This document shows, one piece after another, positions 50,554 to 60,700 of a DNA stretch of 64,000 bases. The DNA is from Rhodococcus yunnanensis NBRC 103083. Its GTDB lineage: Bacteria > Actinomycetota > Actinomycetes > Mycobacteriales > Mycobacteriaceae. The notes below the pieces were generated by a model. The model was not told the DNA's origin. It saw nothing but the letters and a program-made list of their open reading frames with translations, and did not search any database. Within the stretch, counting starts at the first letter, position 1, and each line of letters begins with the position of its first letter. Location: the NCBI RefSeq assembly GCF_001895005.1, contig NZ_BCXH01000007.1, positions 218,120-282,119 on the forward strand. The letters are read 5' to 3'. The position numbers were made by a program, and so were the translations under genes.

Positions 50554-52594
50554 GTGCGTTTCCGGAATGCATCCAGGCCTCTTCGAGTAGTGCCACGACG
50601 TGTTCCTCGCTGCTCGATTCGTATGCGCTCAACAGCCGGCGGGGTCTTGTTTCCCCGTACAGACCGATCGCGTCGGCAAGGACACGGACCAGATGCCGCT
50701 CGGCAATTCCGGACGGCTGCGGATGTCCGATCGCGGCCAGTGCACGGCGCAGCGGGTCGGCTTCGGCGGCAATGAATTCCGGTCGTACCACCGCAAAGGT
50801 CCGATCCGGCGAGAACTCCAGAAGTACTTCGTCCCCCACATGAGCGTCCAACTCTCGGAGGAATCTGCCGATCGTTCCGGAAGTGGGCTGGGCGCCCGTC
50901 CATCTGACCATCTGCGTACCGAGTCGGCTCTTCAACTCGACCGTGTGCCCGCGCTCACATCCCACTGCCGCTGCCACTCCTGCGGGCAGTGCAAATCCGG
51001 AGCCGCGCAGTTGGTCGGCAGTCACCACGATGCGGTACCGCCACGCCAGACCGATTCGATAGAGCCGCCTCGTCTGCTCCGGCCGCTTGGTGGCTCTGCC
51101 CGCGCGTCGGCGCACGATGCCCTCGACGGCCTCGAACTGCTCGGTATCCGGCACGACGGGAATCGGTACCGCTGTCTCCCAACCGATCAAACGCCAAAGA
51201 CCGTCGGCCCCGGACACTGCGCGCTCGTCGAGTTCGAGCGCACGCTGCACGGACGCAGCCGGCTTACCGGTCCGGCTGCGCTCGGCAAGTTGCGTCGAAT
51301 TCTGCGGCTCGCCGATTGCCTCCAAGGTCCCCACGAGCGCGTCGGCCAGCTTCTTGGTGCGCGTCAGTACCGATTCCTCGACCACAGGAATATCGCACCA
51401 CTCGAGCCAGGAGCGAAGTTCGTCCGAGGGCATGCCCGTCAGTCCCGCGAGTTCGAGGAATGCCACGACACCGTTGGGCGACTCCAGGTCCTCCAGCAGC
51501 GACTCAGTGCGCTTCTTGGCACCTGCTACGTCAGGAGCCGCCGCCCAGCCTTCCGTGACTTCGAAATAGTCGTCCAACCGATCCAGAACGAGCCACAACG
51601 GCACATCGATACTCGGTACCGTCCGACCGATCGTCGGATGCACCGCTATCAGACGCTCCACGGACGCCACCGGCTGAATCTCGATACGAAGGCTCGCCAA
51701 CAGATTGCCGACCGCCGTTCCGTAGCCACACGCCGCATTGATCTTGGCCTTGGCGTGCGACTCGATCGAGCTGGCGGCGGGCTTCGACAGATGCAATTTG
51801 GTGCTGAGTTCCCCGAGCGAAATCGGTTCTCGCGCGAGAAGCCGGAGGCCGATGGCCATCGATTCACGATCGTCGAGCTGGGTGAGGATGTTCTCGATCT
51901 CGTCGGCCGGATCCCCCTGCTCGACGTCAGGAAGATCGAGTGAACTGATCGCGGAGATTCGAGCGGCCAACTCTTGAATCTGCTCCGGCGATTCGTCTTC
52001 GATGTCGACCGCCAACAGAGGTCTGTCGTGTTGACCACGCAGCCTCCTCCACGACGCGAGAGCCGCCAGGTCGTCGAGGAGCTGAGTCACCACCGGCGAA
52101 CTCTCCTGGCCCTCGTTCTCGATAGCCCCGCGAGCACGTGGATCGACCAGGACCGAAACTTCCAGCAACGCATACGCAACGTCTCGCACCGTCTGCTCGC
52201 TGGTACCGGGGATGACGAACAGATCCTGCGCCGTGCTCGTCAGCAGGCCCTCGACAGTCTTGCCCTCCGTCAGGCGTCGGACCGTCGTCGACGCACGCGT
52301 TTCGAGACCGAGGACCGACATCGGAAGTTCCGCCTCGACCGCAGGAAAACCTGCGGCGAATGTCAGTGCTTTGTGCCCGGATACGAACAGCTGGGCGAGC
52401 TCGGCCAGAACCTTCTCCAGGTCGACGTCCTGTGCCGTCGTCGACGGACCGTCCTCGAGCCACCAGGTCTCACCAGGGGCAAGAGATTCCAACAAGGCCG
52501 CTCGCTCGGAGACGTAGTCGTCGAGCCAAGGCATGAGCTCGACCCACGGAACTGCACGGAGTTCGGCTACGGGAAGCGAGTTCACACCCAACAT
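50546..52594 (-). CDS. Multidomain DNA-binding adaptor: alpha-CTD-like, sigma-4-like HTH, winged-helix and beta-barrel segments
   Basis: This is a 682-residue protein with no known name. Residues about 95-148 (LGLETRASTTVRRLTEGKTVEGLL, then TSEQTVRDVAYALLEV) resemble the RNA polymerase alpha C-terminal domain. About 240-288 (LDDRESMAIGLRLLAREPISL, then LSTKLHLSKPAASSIESHAK) resemble sigma region 4. About 415-470 looks like a HARE-type winged helix. About 530-605 (SGFALPAGVAAAVGCERGHTVELKSR) is B3/AbrB-like. It is the first gene of the operon and probably recognises DNA or transcription complexes for the GHKL and Z1 ATPases. Confidence 0.7.
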   Translation of the reverse strand: MLGVNSLPVAELRAVPWVELMPWLDDYVSERAALLESLAPGETWWLEDGPSTTAQDVDLEKVLAELAQLFVSGHKALTFAAGFPAVEAELPMSVLGLETRASTTVRRLTEGKTVEGLLTSTAQDLFVIPGTSEQTVRDVAYALLEVSVLVDPRARGAIENEGQESSPVVTQLLDDLAALASWRRLRGQHDRPLLAVDIEDESPEQIQELAARISAISSLDLPDVEQGDPADEIENILTQLDDRESMAIGLRLLAREPISLGELSTKLHLSKPAASSIESHAKAKINAACGYGTAVGNLLASLRIEIQPVASVERLIAVHPTIGRTVPSIDVPLWLVLDRLDDYFEVTEGWAAAPDVAGAKKRTESLLEDLESPNGVVAFLELAGLTGMPSDELRSWLEWCDIPVVEESVLTRTKKLADALVGTLEAIGEPQNSTQLAERSRTGKPAASVQRALELDERAVSGADGLWRLIGWETAVPIPVVPDTEQFEAVEGIVRRRAGRATKRPEQTRRLYRIGLAWRYRIVVTADQLRGSGFALPAGVAAAVGCERGHTVELKSRLGTQMVRWTGAQPTSGTIGRFLRELDAHVGDEVLLEFSPDRTFAVVRPEFIAAEADPLRRALAAIGHPQPSGIAERHLVRVLADAIGLYGETRPRRLLSAYESSSEEHVVALLEEAWMHSGNAHE

Positions 52595-52699
52595 CTACGC
52601 TCTACTCCCCCGTGAATCCACATCGATTGGTCAAAGATAGTGCACAGACCACGCGGCCGCTTTTCGCGGTTCGTGCCCCGCCAGGTCGCGACGACACAT

Positions 52700-52715
52700 T
52701 CATTCATACGAATGA
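52700..52715. promoter_or_regulatory. Palindrome upstream of the Z1 operon and SIMPL gene
   Basis: TCATTCATACGAATGA at 52700-52715 has 6-bp inverted arms around a 4-nt centre. It lies in the 151-bp divergent region, 31 bp before the SIMPL start and about 106 bp upstream of the adaptor start. It may be an operator for either gene. Confidence 0.4.
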
Positions 52716-52745
52716 CCAGCCGGTTGCTGTGTCAGACTCGATGGC

Positions 52746-53408
52746 ATGGATTCGCACCCGGTCGAGATCACCGTCGTCGGCGAGGCTCGAGCGACGTTCA
52801 TGCCCGATCGCTGCACCGTGTCGTTGGCCGTCAGGACCGACGGTCGTTCGGCCGAGGCTGCCGCGGAACCGGCGCACCGACTGGTGGAGGAGCTCACGGG
52901 ACTGATCGTTCCCCTGTACAACGAGTCGGACGGCCCGATCGACGCGTGGTCGCTCGACCAGGTACGTCATTCCCGCAACCGTCCGTTCAATCAGGACGGT
53001 GAACAACTCGCCTACGTCTACCACGCGGTGGCCACCATCGACGTGAAGTTCAGTCAGATCGATGTCATCGACGCGTTCGTGTACGCGGTGTCTGCGTTGA
53101 ACGGCGTCGACGTCGGCCATTTCGAATGGTCGCTGACCGACGACAATGCAGCAGAGAAGACCCGCGACGTTCGAACCCTCGCGGTGCTCGACGCTGTCGA
53201 GAAGGCCGAGATCTACGCCCAGAGCGTCGGCAGGACCGCCATCACCGCGTTGGCGATCGCGGATCCGGGTCTGCTCGGAGTCGGTGCCGCCACGCCCGAA
53301 TATGCACTCGCTGCCCGCGCCTACACGAGCGCCGACGACGGGTTCGAGTTGAAACCGCAGGCCATCACCATCCGGGCTCAGGTGCATGCTCGGTTCGCGG
53401 CAAGTTGA
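52746..53408 (+). CDS. SIMPL (DUF541) domain protein
   Basis: This is a 220-residue protein covering most of a SIMPL domain: PVEITVVGEARATFMPDRCTVSLAV at the start, AYVYHAVATIDVKFSQID in the middle, and EKAEIYAQSVGRTAITAL near the end. No signal peptide is seen, so unlike many SIMPL proteins it may be cytoplasmic. The family is linked to stress tolerance and immune signalling, but its chemistry is unknown. It is divergent from the Z1 operon. Confidence 0.85.
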   Translation: MDSHPVEITVVGEARATFMPDRCTVSLAVRTDGRSAEAAAEPAHRLVEELTGLIVPLYNESDGPIDAWSLDQVRHSRNRPFNQDGEQLAYVYHAVATIDVKFSQIDVIDAFVYAVSALNGVDVGHFEWSLTDDNAAEKTRDVRTLAVLDAVEKAEIYAQSVGRTAITALAIADPGLLGVGAATPEYALAARAYTSADDGFELKPQAITIRAQVHARFAAS

Positions 53409-53444
53409 CGTCCCCCGTGCGCACCGGGTGACACCTCGCTGTAG

Positions 53445-54836
53445 TTAGGCGGATACGGGCGGTGACGCCGCGAACGCTCCGCGCCATCGAGCCGCCGGAT
53501 GGCTCGACTCCACCCGATTCGATCGCCCGAACAGCTTGCCCCGCAACGCACCCGGTGCATACTCGCGCTGAGCGAGCCCGCGCTCCTGCAGCACCGGAAT
53601 GACCTGATCGACGAAATCGACGTACGTACCCGGCGTCGTCAGATATTGAATGTTGACCCCGTCGACGCCCGCGTCCTGCCACGTCTCGAGCGCATCGGCG
53701 ATCTGCTCGGGTGTCCCCACCAGACGCGTCGTGTCCTGCTTCTGCTTGACGAAATCGGCGATCGTCACCTCGGTCCCCACCTCGGCGGCATTGATCAACG
53801 CCTCGATCGACGACTGTGTCCCCTGCACCTTGCCCGCCAGGTCAGCGATCGGCGTATCGAGAGGCCAACCACCGAAATCGATGCCGATGCCGCCACTTCG
53901 ATGCGCCAGAAGCCCTTCCACGCTGAAGGACTCGTCCAGATCGGCGGCCTTCGCTCGCGCCTCGGCCTCGGTCGAACCGACCACGAAACTCAGCCCCTGG
54001 AAGAACTTGATGTCCGAGGCGGATCGACCCGCTTCGACGGCAAGTCGTCGAGTGTCGTCGATGACCTTCTTCGCACCTCCTGCCGACGCCGCACTGATGA
54101 AGATTCCCTCCGCGTGCCTCCCCGAAAAGCGGCGTCCGCGTGCCGAACTGCCCGCTTGGAAGATGACCGGCGTACGTTGCGGGGACGGTGCAGACAGGTG
54201 CGGACCCTCGACGGAGTACCGCTCTCCGCGGTGATGAATCTTGTGAATCTTGTTGGGGTCGGCGTGGATCGACTTCGCCCGATCCTGCACCAACGCATCG
54301 TCCTCCCACGACCCTTCCCACAGCTTGTAGACGACCTCGGCGTACTCCTCCGCCCAGTCGTAGCGGCGGTCGTGCTCTTCACGGTTGTCCAGACCGTAGT
54401 TTCGCGCCGAGTTCTCCAGCGCGCTGGTGACGATGTTCCATCCGATCCTCCCGCCCGACAGATGATCGAGCGTGGAGATCTTGCGCGCGAACGAGAACGG
54501 ATGATCCTGCAGCACAGAACTGGTGACGACGATCCCCAGATCCGTTGTCGCAGCTGCCAATGCGGAAGCAATCGTCGACGGATCGTGATTGGGGATCTGC
54601 AGCCCCTCGGTGACATGGGTGTCCCACCCACCTCGATAGTCGTCGTAGAGTCCGATGACGTCGGCGAAGAATATGGCGTCGATCTTCCCTCGCTCCAACA
54701 CTCCGACCAGTTCGAGCCACGGGTCGAGCGTGTGGAACTCGGTCTGCCGCGAATCCTCTCGTGTCCACGAACCATAGGAGACATGGGTGACGGTATTCAT
54801 CGTGAATGCGTTGAACAACAGGCGTGGTCGGCTCAC
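53445..54836 (-). CDS. NtaA/DmoA/DszA-type FMN-dependent LLM monooxygenase 1
   Basis: This is a 463-residue protein starting at GTG 54836. NAFTMNTVTHVSYGSWTRED at the N-terminus and IDAIFFADVIGLYDDYRGG belong to the NtaA/SnaA/DmoA/DszA group. So do the DHLSGGRIGWNIVTSALENSARNYG signature and QAGSSARGRRFSGRHAEGIFIS. These enzymes use FMNH2 to cleave C-S or C-N bonds in organosulfur compounds, chelators or antibiotics. It lies 117 bp downstream of a second paralog. The substrate is unknown, and no flavin reductase gene is in the window. Confidence 0.88.
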   Translation of the reverse strand: MSRPRLLFNAFTMNTVTHVSYGSWTREDSRQTEFHTLDPWLELVGVLERGKIDAIFFADVIGLYDDYRGGWDTHVTEGLQIPNHDPSTIASALAAATTDLGIVVTSSVLQDHPFSFARKISTLDHLSGGRIGWNIVTSALENSARNYGLDNREEHDRRYDWAEEYAEVVYKLWEGSWEDDALVQDRAKSIHADPNKIHKIHHRGERYSVEGPHLSAPSPQRTPVIFQAGSSARGRRFSGRHAEGIFISAASAGGAKKVIDDTRRLAVEAGRSASDIKFFQGLSFVVGSTEAEARAKAADLDESFSVEGLLAHRSGGIGIDFGGWPLDTPIADLAGKVQGTQSSIEALINAAEVGTEVTIADFVKQKQDTTRLVGTPEQIADALETWQDAGVDGVNIQYLTTPGTYVDFVDQVIPVLQERGLAQREYAPGALRGKLFGRSNRVESSHPAARWRGAFAASPPVSA

Positions 54837-54953
54837 TCGGTACTCCTACGATCTTCGTTCGGTTGGTGTCTCGACACTACGAATCCTCGTGCAGTCTCGG
54901 AACCCTTTCGATCATCGAGAACCCGAGTTCATTGTCCGCACGTCTGCACGCGG

Positions 54954-56312
54954 TTACCCCGAGGTCGACCCCACCCGATCACCGAGAGGCGCAAGACCCA
55001 GGTTGTCCCGCAACGTGGTTCCGCTGTATTCGGTCCGCAACGCACCGCGATCCTGCAGCAACGGAACAACGGAGTCGACGAACTCGTCCAGTCCCCACGG
55101 CACGAGATGGGACCCTATGATGAAGCCGTCGGAGCCGTCGTTCGAGACGAAGCTGTCGATCTTCTCCGCAACCTGCGCGGCTGTTCCGACGATGGGCCCG
55201 CGTTCGAACTGATCGATGACGACCTCGCGTAGATTCAACTTCTTCGCCTCGGCGACGGCGCGCAGATTCGCCACCGTCTCGAATCGGTCCTGGTAGACGA
55301 ACGCTTTGCCTTCGATGATGGGATGCGCATCGGGGTCCGGCTCCACCGAGGGCAGCGGGCCTTCGGGGTCGTAATCGGACAGATCGCGATTCCATATCTG
55401 CTCGAGCAGGATTCGGGCGGTCTGCCCGGTGACCTGCTCGCGTCTGACCTCGCGGTATTTCTCGATGGCCTCGGCCTCTGTGTCACCGAGCACGAAGCTC
55501 GCCGACGGCAGAATCTTGATGTCCTCGGCGTTTCGCCCCTGCCGAACCGCGCGGGATTTGATGTCCCGGTAGAAATCGGATGCTTCGGGCAACGAGCCGT
55601 ACGGTGAGAAGATCGCGTCGGCGTTTCCTGCTGCGAAATCCCTACCCTGCGGAGAGACACCGGCCTGGAGAATCACCGGTCGCCCCTGCGGCGTGCGCGG
55701 CACGGGAAAGGTCCCCAAGATGTCGAACTGGTTGCCCCGATGCGCGAACTCGCCTGCACTCGCTCGCGCGATGAACTGACCGGATTCGCGGTCGGCAACG
55801 ACGTCCTCACGCCCCCACGAGTCCCACAACTGCCGGACCACCGACAAGAACTCCTCCGCCCGTTCGTATCGTTGCGAGCGATCCAGAAAGCCTCCGCGAC
55901 GGAAGTTCTGACCCGTGAACGCATCGAACGACGTGACGACGTTCCACGCCGCCCTGCCGTCCGACAAGTGGTCGAGGCTGGCGAGCTGACGCGCCAGTTC
56001 GTACGGCTCGTTGAACGTGGCGTTGATCGTGCCTGCCAGACCCAGATGGTCGGTGACGGCGGCGAGAGACGCCAACACGGTCAGCGTGTCCGGTCGGCCG
56101 ATGATGTCCTGGTCGAACACCTGCCCGGCGCGCTCTCGGAGCGCCAATCCTTCTGCGAGAAAGAAGAAGTCGAACTTCCCACGCTCCGCGGTGCGTGCGG
56201 TGTGCTCGAACGTCGAGAAGTCGATCTGGCTGCCGGCCTGCGGATGCCACCACGCGGTGTGGTGATTGACGCCGCCGAGGTAGGCGCCGAGGATGACCTG
56301 CTTGCGTGTCAT
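54954..56312 (-). CDS. NtaA/DmoA/DszA-type LLM monooxygenase 2
   Basis: This is a 452-residue paralog from ATG 56312 with AAGGAG upstream. GAYLGGVNHHTAWWHPQAGSQ at the N-terminus, FDFFFLAEGLALRERAG, DHLSDGRAAWNVVTSFDAFTGQNFRRGG and QAGVSPQGRDFAAGNADAIFS match the group. It starts 14 bp after the stop of the third paralog, so they share an mRNA. The insertion and active-site surroundings differ from monooxygenase 1, suggesting another substrate. Confidence 0.88.
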   Translation of the reverse strand: MTRKQVILGAYLGGVNHHTAWWHPQAGSQIDFSTFEHTARTAERGKFDFFFLAEGLALRERAGQVFDQDIIGRPDTLTVLASLAAVTDHLGLAGTINATFNEPYELARQLASLDHLSDGRAAWNVVTSFDAFTGQNFRRGGFLDRSQRYERAEEFLSVVRQLWDSWGREDVVADRESGQFIARASAGEFAHRGNQFDILGTFPVPRTPQGRPVILQAGVSPQGRDFAAGNADAIFSPYGSLPEASDFYRDIKSRAVRQGRNAEDIKILPSASFVLGDTEAEAIEKYREVRREQVTGQTARILLEQIWNRDLSDYDPEGPLPSVEPDPDAHPIIEGKAFVYQDRFETVANLRAVAEAKKLNLREVVIDQFERGPIVGTAAQVAEKIDSFVSNDGSDGFIIGSHLVPWGLDEFVDSVVPLLQDRGALRTEYSGTTLRDNLGLAPLGDRVGSTSG

Positions 56313-56326
56313 GAATATTGTCTCCT

Positions 56327-57547
56327 TCAGGCCTGTTGGGCGGCATAGCGATTGGGCACTGACACAGGTAGTCCGAGTGTTCCGCGCAGCGTCGAAGCCG
56401 AATACTCCGTCCGGAAGATTCCTCTACGCTGCAGGACCGGAACGAGACTGGATCCGATTGCCTCCACGTCGTCGACCGCAACTCCGGGACGCAATCGGAA
56501 TCCGGTGTATCCCAGCGACTGCCACGCGACGAGCTGATCCGCGAGATCCTCGGCGGATCCCGTGAATACAGCTGCATCGGAGACGAATTCACCGCCGTCG
56601 ACTTCGTTCAGCCTGCGCACTCGGTCGGCTCCGCTCTCGGAATCACCGTCGAGGAACACCACGAGGTCGGCGTAGACGTGCAGTGGCTCACCCGAGCGGT
56701 CCACGGCAACCTCGGCCGCACGGACTTCGTCGAGGATCAACTGTGCCCGGACGTCGTCTGCCGGGGTGACGAACACCAGATCGCCTCCCCGAGCGGCCAG
56801 CTCGTAGGGGACGCGCTGGTGGGCGAGCAACGCCACCACCGGCTGCCCCTGTGGCGGCCTCGGCGTGATCGACGGCCCCCTGACCGAGAAATGCTCGCCG
56901 GTGAAGTCGATGTGATGAACCTTGTCGCGGTCGATGAACCGCCGCGTGGCGACGTCCCGGATCTCCGCGTCGTCCTCCCAGCTGTCCCAGAGCCTGCGGA
57001 CCACCTCCACGTGATCGGCCGCGTCGTCGAACAGCTGCTCGAAGTACTCGGGCAGCCTGCCGTCGTGCAGCGTCGCCAGATCATCCTCGGTGAACACAGG
57101 GGCTTCGCGGCGACCGAAGTGGCCCGCTTCCGCTGCCCCACCCGAGGCCTTGACCTGCCATCCGGCTCGTCCGCGCGAGGTGTAATCGAGCGTCGCGACA
57201 GCCGCCGACACGTGGAAAGGTTCGGTGTGGGCGGTGGTGATCGTCGGAATCAGGCCGATGTTCGCGGTACGCGGTGCGACCCTCGCTGCGATCAGATGTG
57301 CGTCGAGGCGCACCCGAACCCGATCGGTACGTACCTCCGCAGGCAGCAATGCATCACCCGGTACGGTCAAACTGTCTTCGATCGTCACGAAGTCCGCGAG
57401 CGCGCGTTCTGCGGTGGTCACCAACTCGGTCCAATATCGAGGTGAGGTGAGCTCGTGGGGTCTCGAACGTGGTTCACGCCAAGCCGCAGGATGCCAACCG
57501 GCGCCGTCCAGAGCGATTGCCAGATGTAGGGGACCGGGGGACGTCAT
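56327..57547 (-). CDS. LLM-class monooxygenase 3 (shorter form)
   Basis: This is a 406-residue protein from ATG 57547 with GAGGAG eight bases upstream; the open frame extends to 57748. LAIALDGAGWHPAAWREP, DYTSRGRAGWQVKASGGAAEAGHFG and ALLAHQRVPYELAARGGDLVFVTP give the LLM fold. It is about 50 residues shorter than its neighbours and more divergent, lacking the typical QAGxS segment. It is first in the minus-strand LLM operon and divergent from the SNF2 helicase gene. Confidence 0.82.
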   Translation of the reverse strand: MTSPGPLHLAIALDGAGWHPAAWREPRSRPHELTSPRYWTELVTTAERALADFVTIEDSLTVPGDALLPAEVRTDRVRVRLDAHLIAARVAPRTANIGLIPTITTAHTEPFHVSAAVATLDYTSRGRAGWQVKASGGAAEAGHFGRREAPVFTEDDLATLHDGRLPEYFEQLFDDAADHVEVVRRLWDSWEDDAEIRDVATRRFIDRDKVHHIDFTGEHFSVRGPSITPRPPQGQPVVALLAHQRVPYELAARGGDLVFVTPADDVRAQLILDEVRAAEVAVDRSGEPLHVYADLVVFLDGDSESGADRVRRLNEVDGGEFVSDAAVFTGSAEDLADQLVAWQSLGYTGFRLRPGVAVDDVEAIGSSLVPVLQRRGIFRTEYSASTLRGTLGLPVSVPNRYAAQQA

Positions 57548-57750
57548 CGAACACACTCCTCGTCGAGCAGTCGCCGTGCGCCGACCGACGCACGCTCGAC
57601 TTCCGACTCTGCCCGAAGGACGCCCCGTCTCGACACCCTTCCGCTCGAGCTGATTCTGACTCGAAATGCCATGCGTCTGTGACCAGCCGATATTCGGTGA
57701 GAACTTGTCGGTGGGTCGACCTACCCTCTGCATCCGTGACGATCCCATCG

Positions 57751-60700
57751 ATGGAAAACCTCAGCTCGGGCGCCCTCGAACATCGCTTCGGCACCGAAAC
57801 ACTTCACCGTGGCACCGCGTACTTCGACGAAGGCCGAGTCGGGTACATCCAGTGGAACCCACTGTCCTCGACACTGTCCGCCTCGGTACAGGGCAATCGA
57901 GCCACGCCGTATTCGGCGTCGGTGTCCGTCTCCACCAGGCAGGGACAGATCTACGCTGTCGACTACGGGCACTGCAACTGCCCGGTCGTCTTCAACTGCA
58001 AGCACGTTGTCGCGGTAGTCCTGCAGGCCCGCAAGGACAGTCGCACAGTCGAGCTCCACGCTGACGGCACACGATCCATCGACCACTGGTCCACTGCACT
58101 GGCACCGATACGGGCAGAGAACTCCCTTACCACCACGGTTGCCGGGCTCCGAGTAGGTCTTCGACTCTCACTGCAGCCCCCGATCGAGGGAGCAGGGGCG
58201 GTGCGAGTGCTCGCTCGTCCGATCAAGGTCGACCACCGAGGTTCGTGGGTGGCCAGTGGCATCTCGTGGTCGTCCATTCCGCTGTCCACCGAGCGACATG
58301 TGGAGCGGCAGTTGGACATCCTCCGTGAACTCAGCGCCCTCTACCAGGTGCGGTCCTACGGTAGAGCCGCATACTCGTTCTACCGATCCGGTACCGATTC
58401 GATCGACCTCGCGGACGTCTCCGGCAGGCTGCTCTGGGATCTGCTCGGCGAGGCTCACGAATCCGGACTCACCTTGATGAACGCACATCAGCCATCCGGT
58501 GAGATCCCGCCGCCGGCGACCGGGGAGTTCGCCGTCGACATCACCGGTGACCCCGCCGGTACGCTCACGCTGGCGGGTCGCGTCACAGTCGACGGGGCGG
58601 TGATTCCGCCCGGCCGACGCAGTTTCCTGGGCCGTGACGGTGCCGGCATCGTCTACTGGGACGACGGCGCGAGTCCCAACCCGAGCACCCGAGCGTTCCG
58701 GCTCGCGCGACTGGCCAGAACCGTGCCCACGTCGCTTCGCCGCGTCGCCGGATCGAGCGGTGTCATGACGATCCCGGCCGCCGATCGCACCGACTTCGTC
58801 GTCAACTATCTCCCGGCGCTCGAACGAGACAGCGTCGTCGTCTCCTCCGACCAGTCGTACACCGCACCCACGATCACCGGACCGGACCTGCACATCACCA
58901 TTGCTCGGTCCGGCACGAACACCCTGACGATCGGCGGGTGCTGGCGCTACGAACTCGACGACGTCGAGTTCGAATTTCGCACCGACTCGTCACCGTCCGA
59001 CAACGGAATTCGCGATCGGACATCCGAAACAGGGTTGCTGCACACCGTCCTCGACATCCTCGGCCGCCGGGAGATGCGTCCAGGAACATTCTCTCCGTTC
59101 ACCGTCGAGGGAACCGATGCCGCGCTGTTGGTCGTCGACCGGCTGCCACTGCTCGATGGATACGACAATGTGCACATCACCGTGTCCGGCGACCTCCCCG
59201 ATTTTCGGGACGTCGGCGAAGATGTAGGAATTTCGTTGTCCACCAGCGAACTTCGCGAGGACAACGACTGGTTCGACCTCGCGATCACCGTCACCGTCGA
59301 CGGCACCGACATCGAGCTCGCGACGGTCATCACCGCCGTCACCCGCGGCAACACGCACCTGTTGCTTCCCGACGGCCGCTTCTTCTCACTCGATCGACCG
59401 TTCCTGGCGACACTGCGGCGCCTCGTCGAAGAGGCACGGTCCCTTCAGGACGACCCCGAAGGACCGCTGCGAATCAGCAGATATCAAGCATCACTCTGGG
59501 ACGAGCTCGCAGAGATCGGGGAGGTGGCCCATCAAGCGGACGCCTGGCGGCGGCAGGTGACGGCTCTGTCGAGACTCGATTCGGTGCAACCGCAGACCGC
59601 ACCGATCCAGCTCGACGCCGTCCTACGCCCCTACCAGCTCGACGGCTACTCGTGGTTGTTGTTTCTGTGGACCCACGGTCTCGGCGGCATCCTTGCCGAC
59701 GACATGGGGCTCGGCAAGACCGTTCAGACGTTGGCGATGATCACGAAGGTCCGTGAGAACGGGCCACTGACCGCCCCGTTCGTCATCGTCGCGCCCACCA
59801 GCGTCGTGCACAATTGGGCGCGGGAAGCCGATCGGTTCGCGCCGAATCTGACGGTGGTCACGGCCGGTGAGACCCGAGCCCGCCGCCGCAGCAGTATTGC
59901 CGACATCGCGGCCGGCGCAGACGTCGTCGTGACCTCGTACACGGTGTTCCGGCTCGACTACGACGACTTCGACGCAGTCCCGTGGTCGGGGCTCATCCTC
60001 GACGAGGCCCAGTACGTCAAGAACCACAAGAGCAAGACCTACCACTGCGCCCGACGCCTGGCCGCCCCCTTCAAACTCGCCATCACCGGAACGCCCATGG
60101 AGAACAATCTGATGGAACTGTGGGCGTTGCTCTCGATCACCGCGCCCGGTCTGTTCCCCTCCCCGAACAAGTTCATCGAGAACTATCGAACTCCCATCGA
60201 GAGGGGCGGCAACTCGGAGAAGCTGAGCACGTTGCGGCGGAGAATCAAACCCCTCGTTCTCCGCCGAACCAAAGCAACCGTCGTGCAGGAACTCCCGCCG
60301 AAGCAGGAACAGACAGTCGAAGTGGATCTACATCCACGACACCGGAAGATCTACGAGACCAGGCTCGCACGGGAACGTCAGAAGATCCTCGGGCTTCTCG
60401 ACGACTTCCAAAGAAACCGCGTCACGATTCTGCGGTCTCTGACCATCCTGCGGCAGCTGAGTCTCGACGCTTCTCTGGTCGACGAACAGTATGCAGATGT
60501 CCCGAGTGCGAAGATCGACGAACTGGTGACGCAGTTGACGGAGGTCATCGAAGGCGGGCACCGAGCATTGGTGTTCAGTCAGTTCACCAGATTCCTCGGA
60601 CGAGTGCGCCAACGCCTGGAGCACGAGGGCATTCCGACGGTCTACCTGGACGGCAGCACCCGAGACCGCGGCGAGGTCGTCGAGAAATTCAGAGCAGGCG

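Noticed and set aside
46160..52594. Classical restriction-modification system
   Set aside because: No DNA methylase, PD-(D/E)XK nuclease, AIPR or HNH motif was found in the operon or its neighbours.
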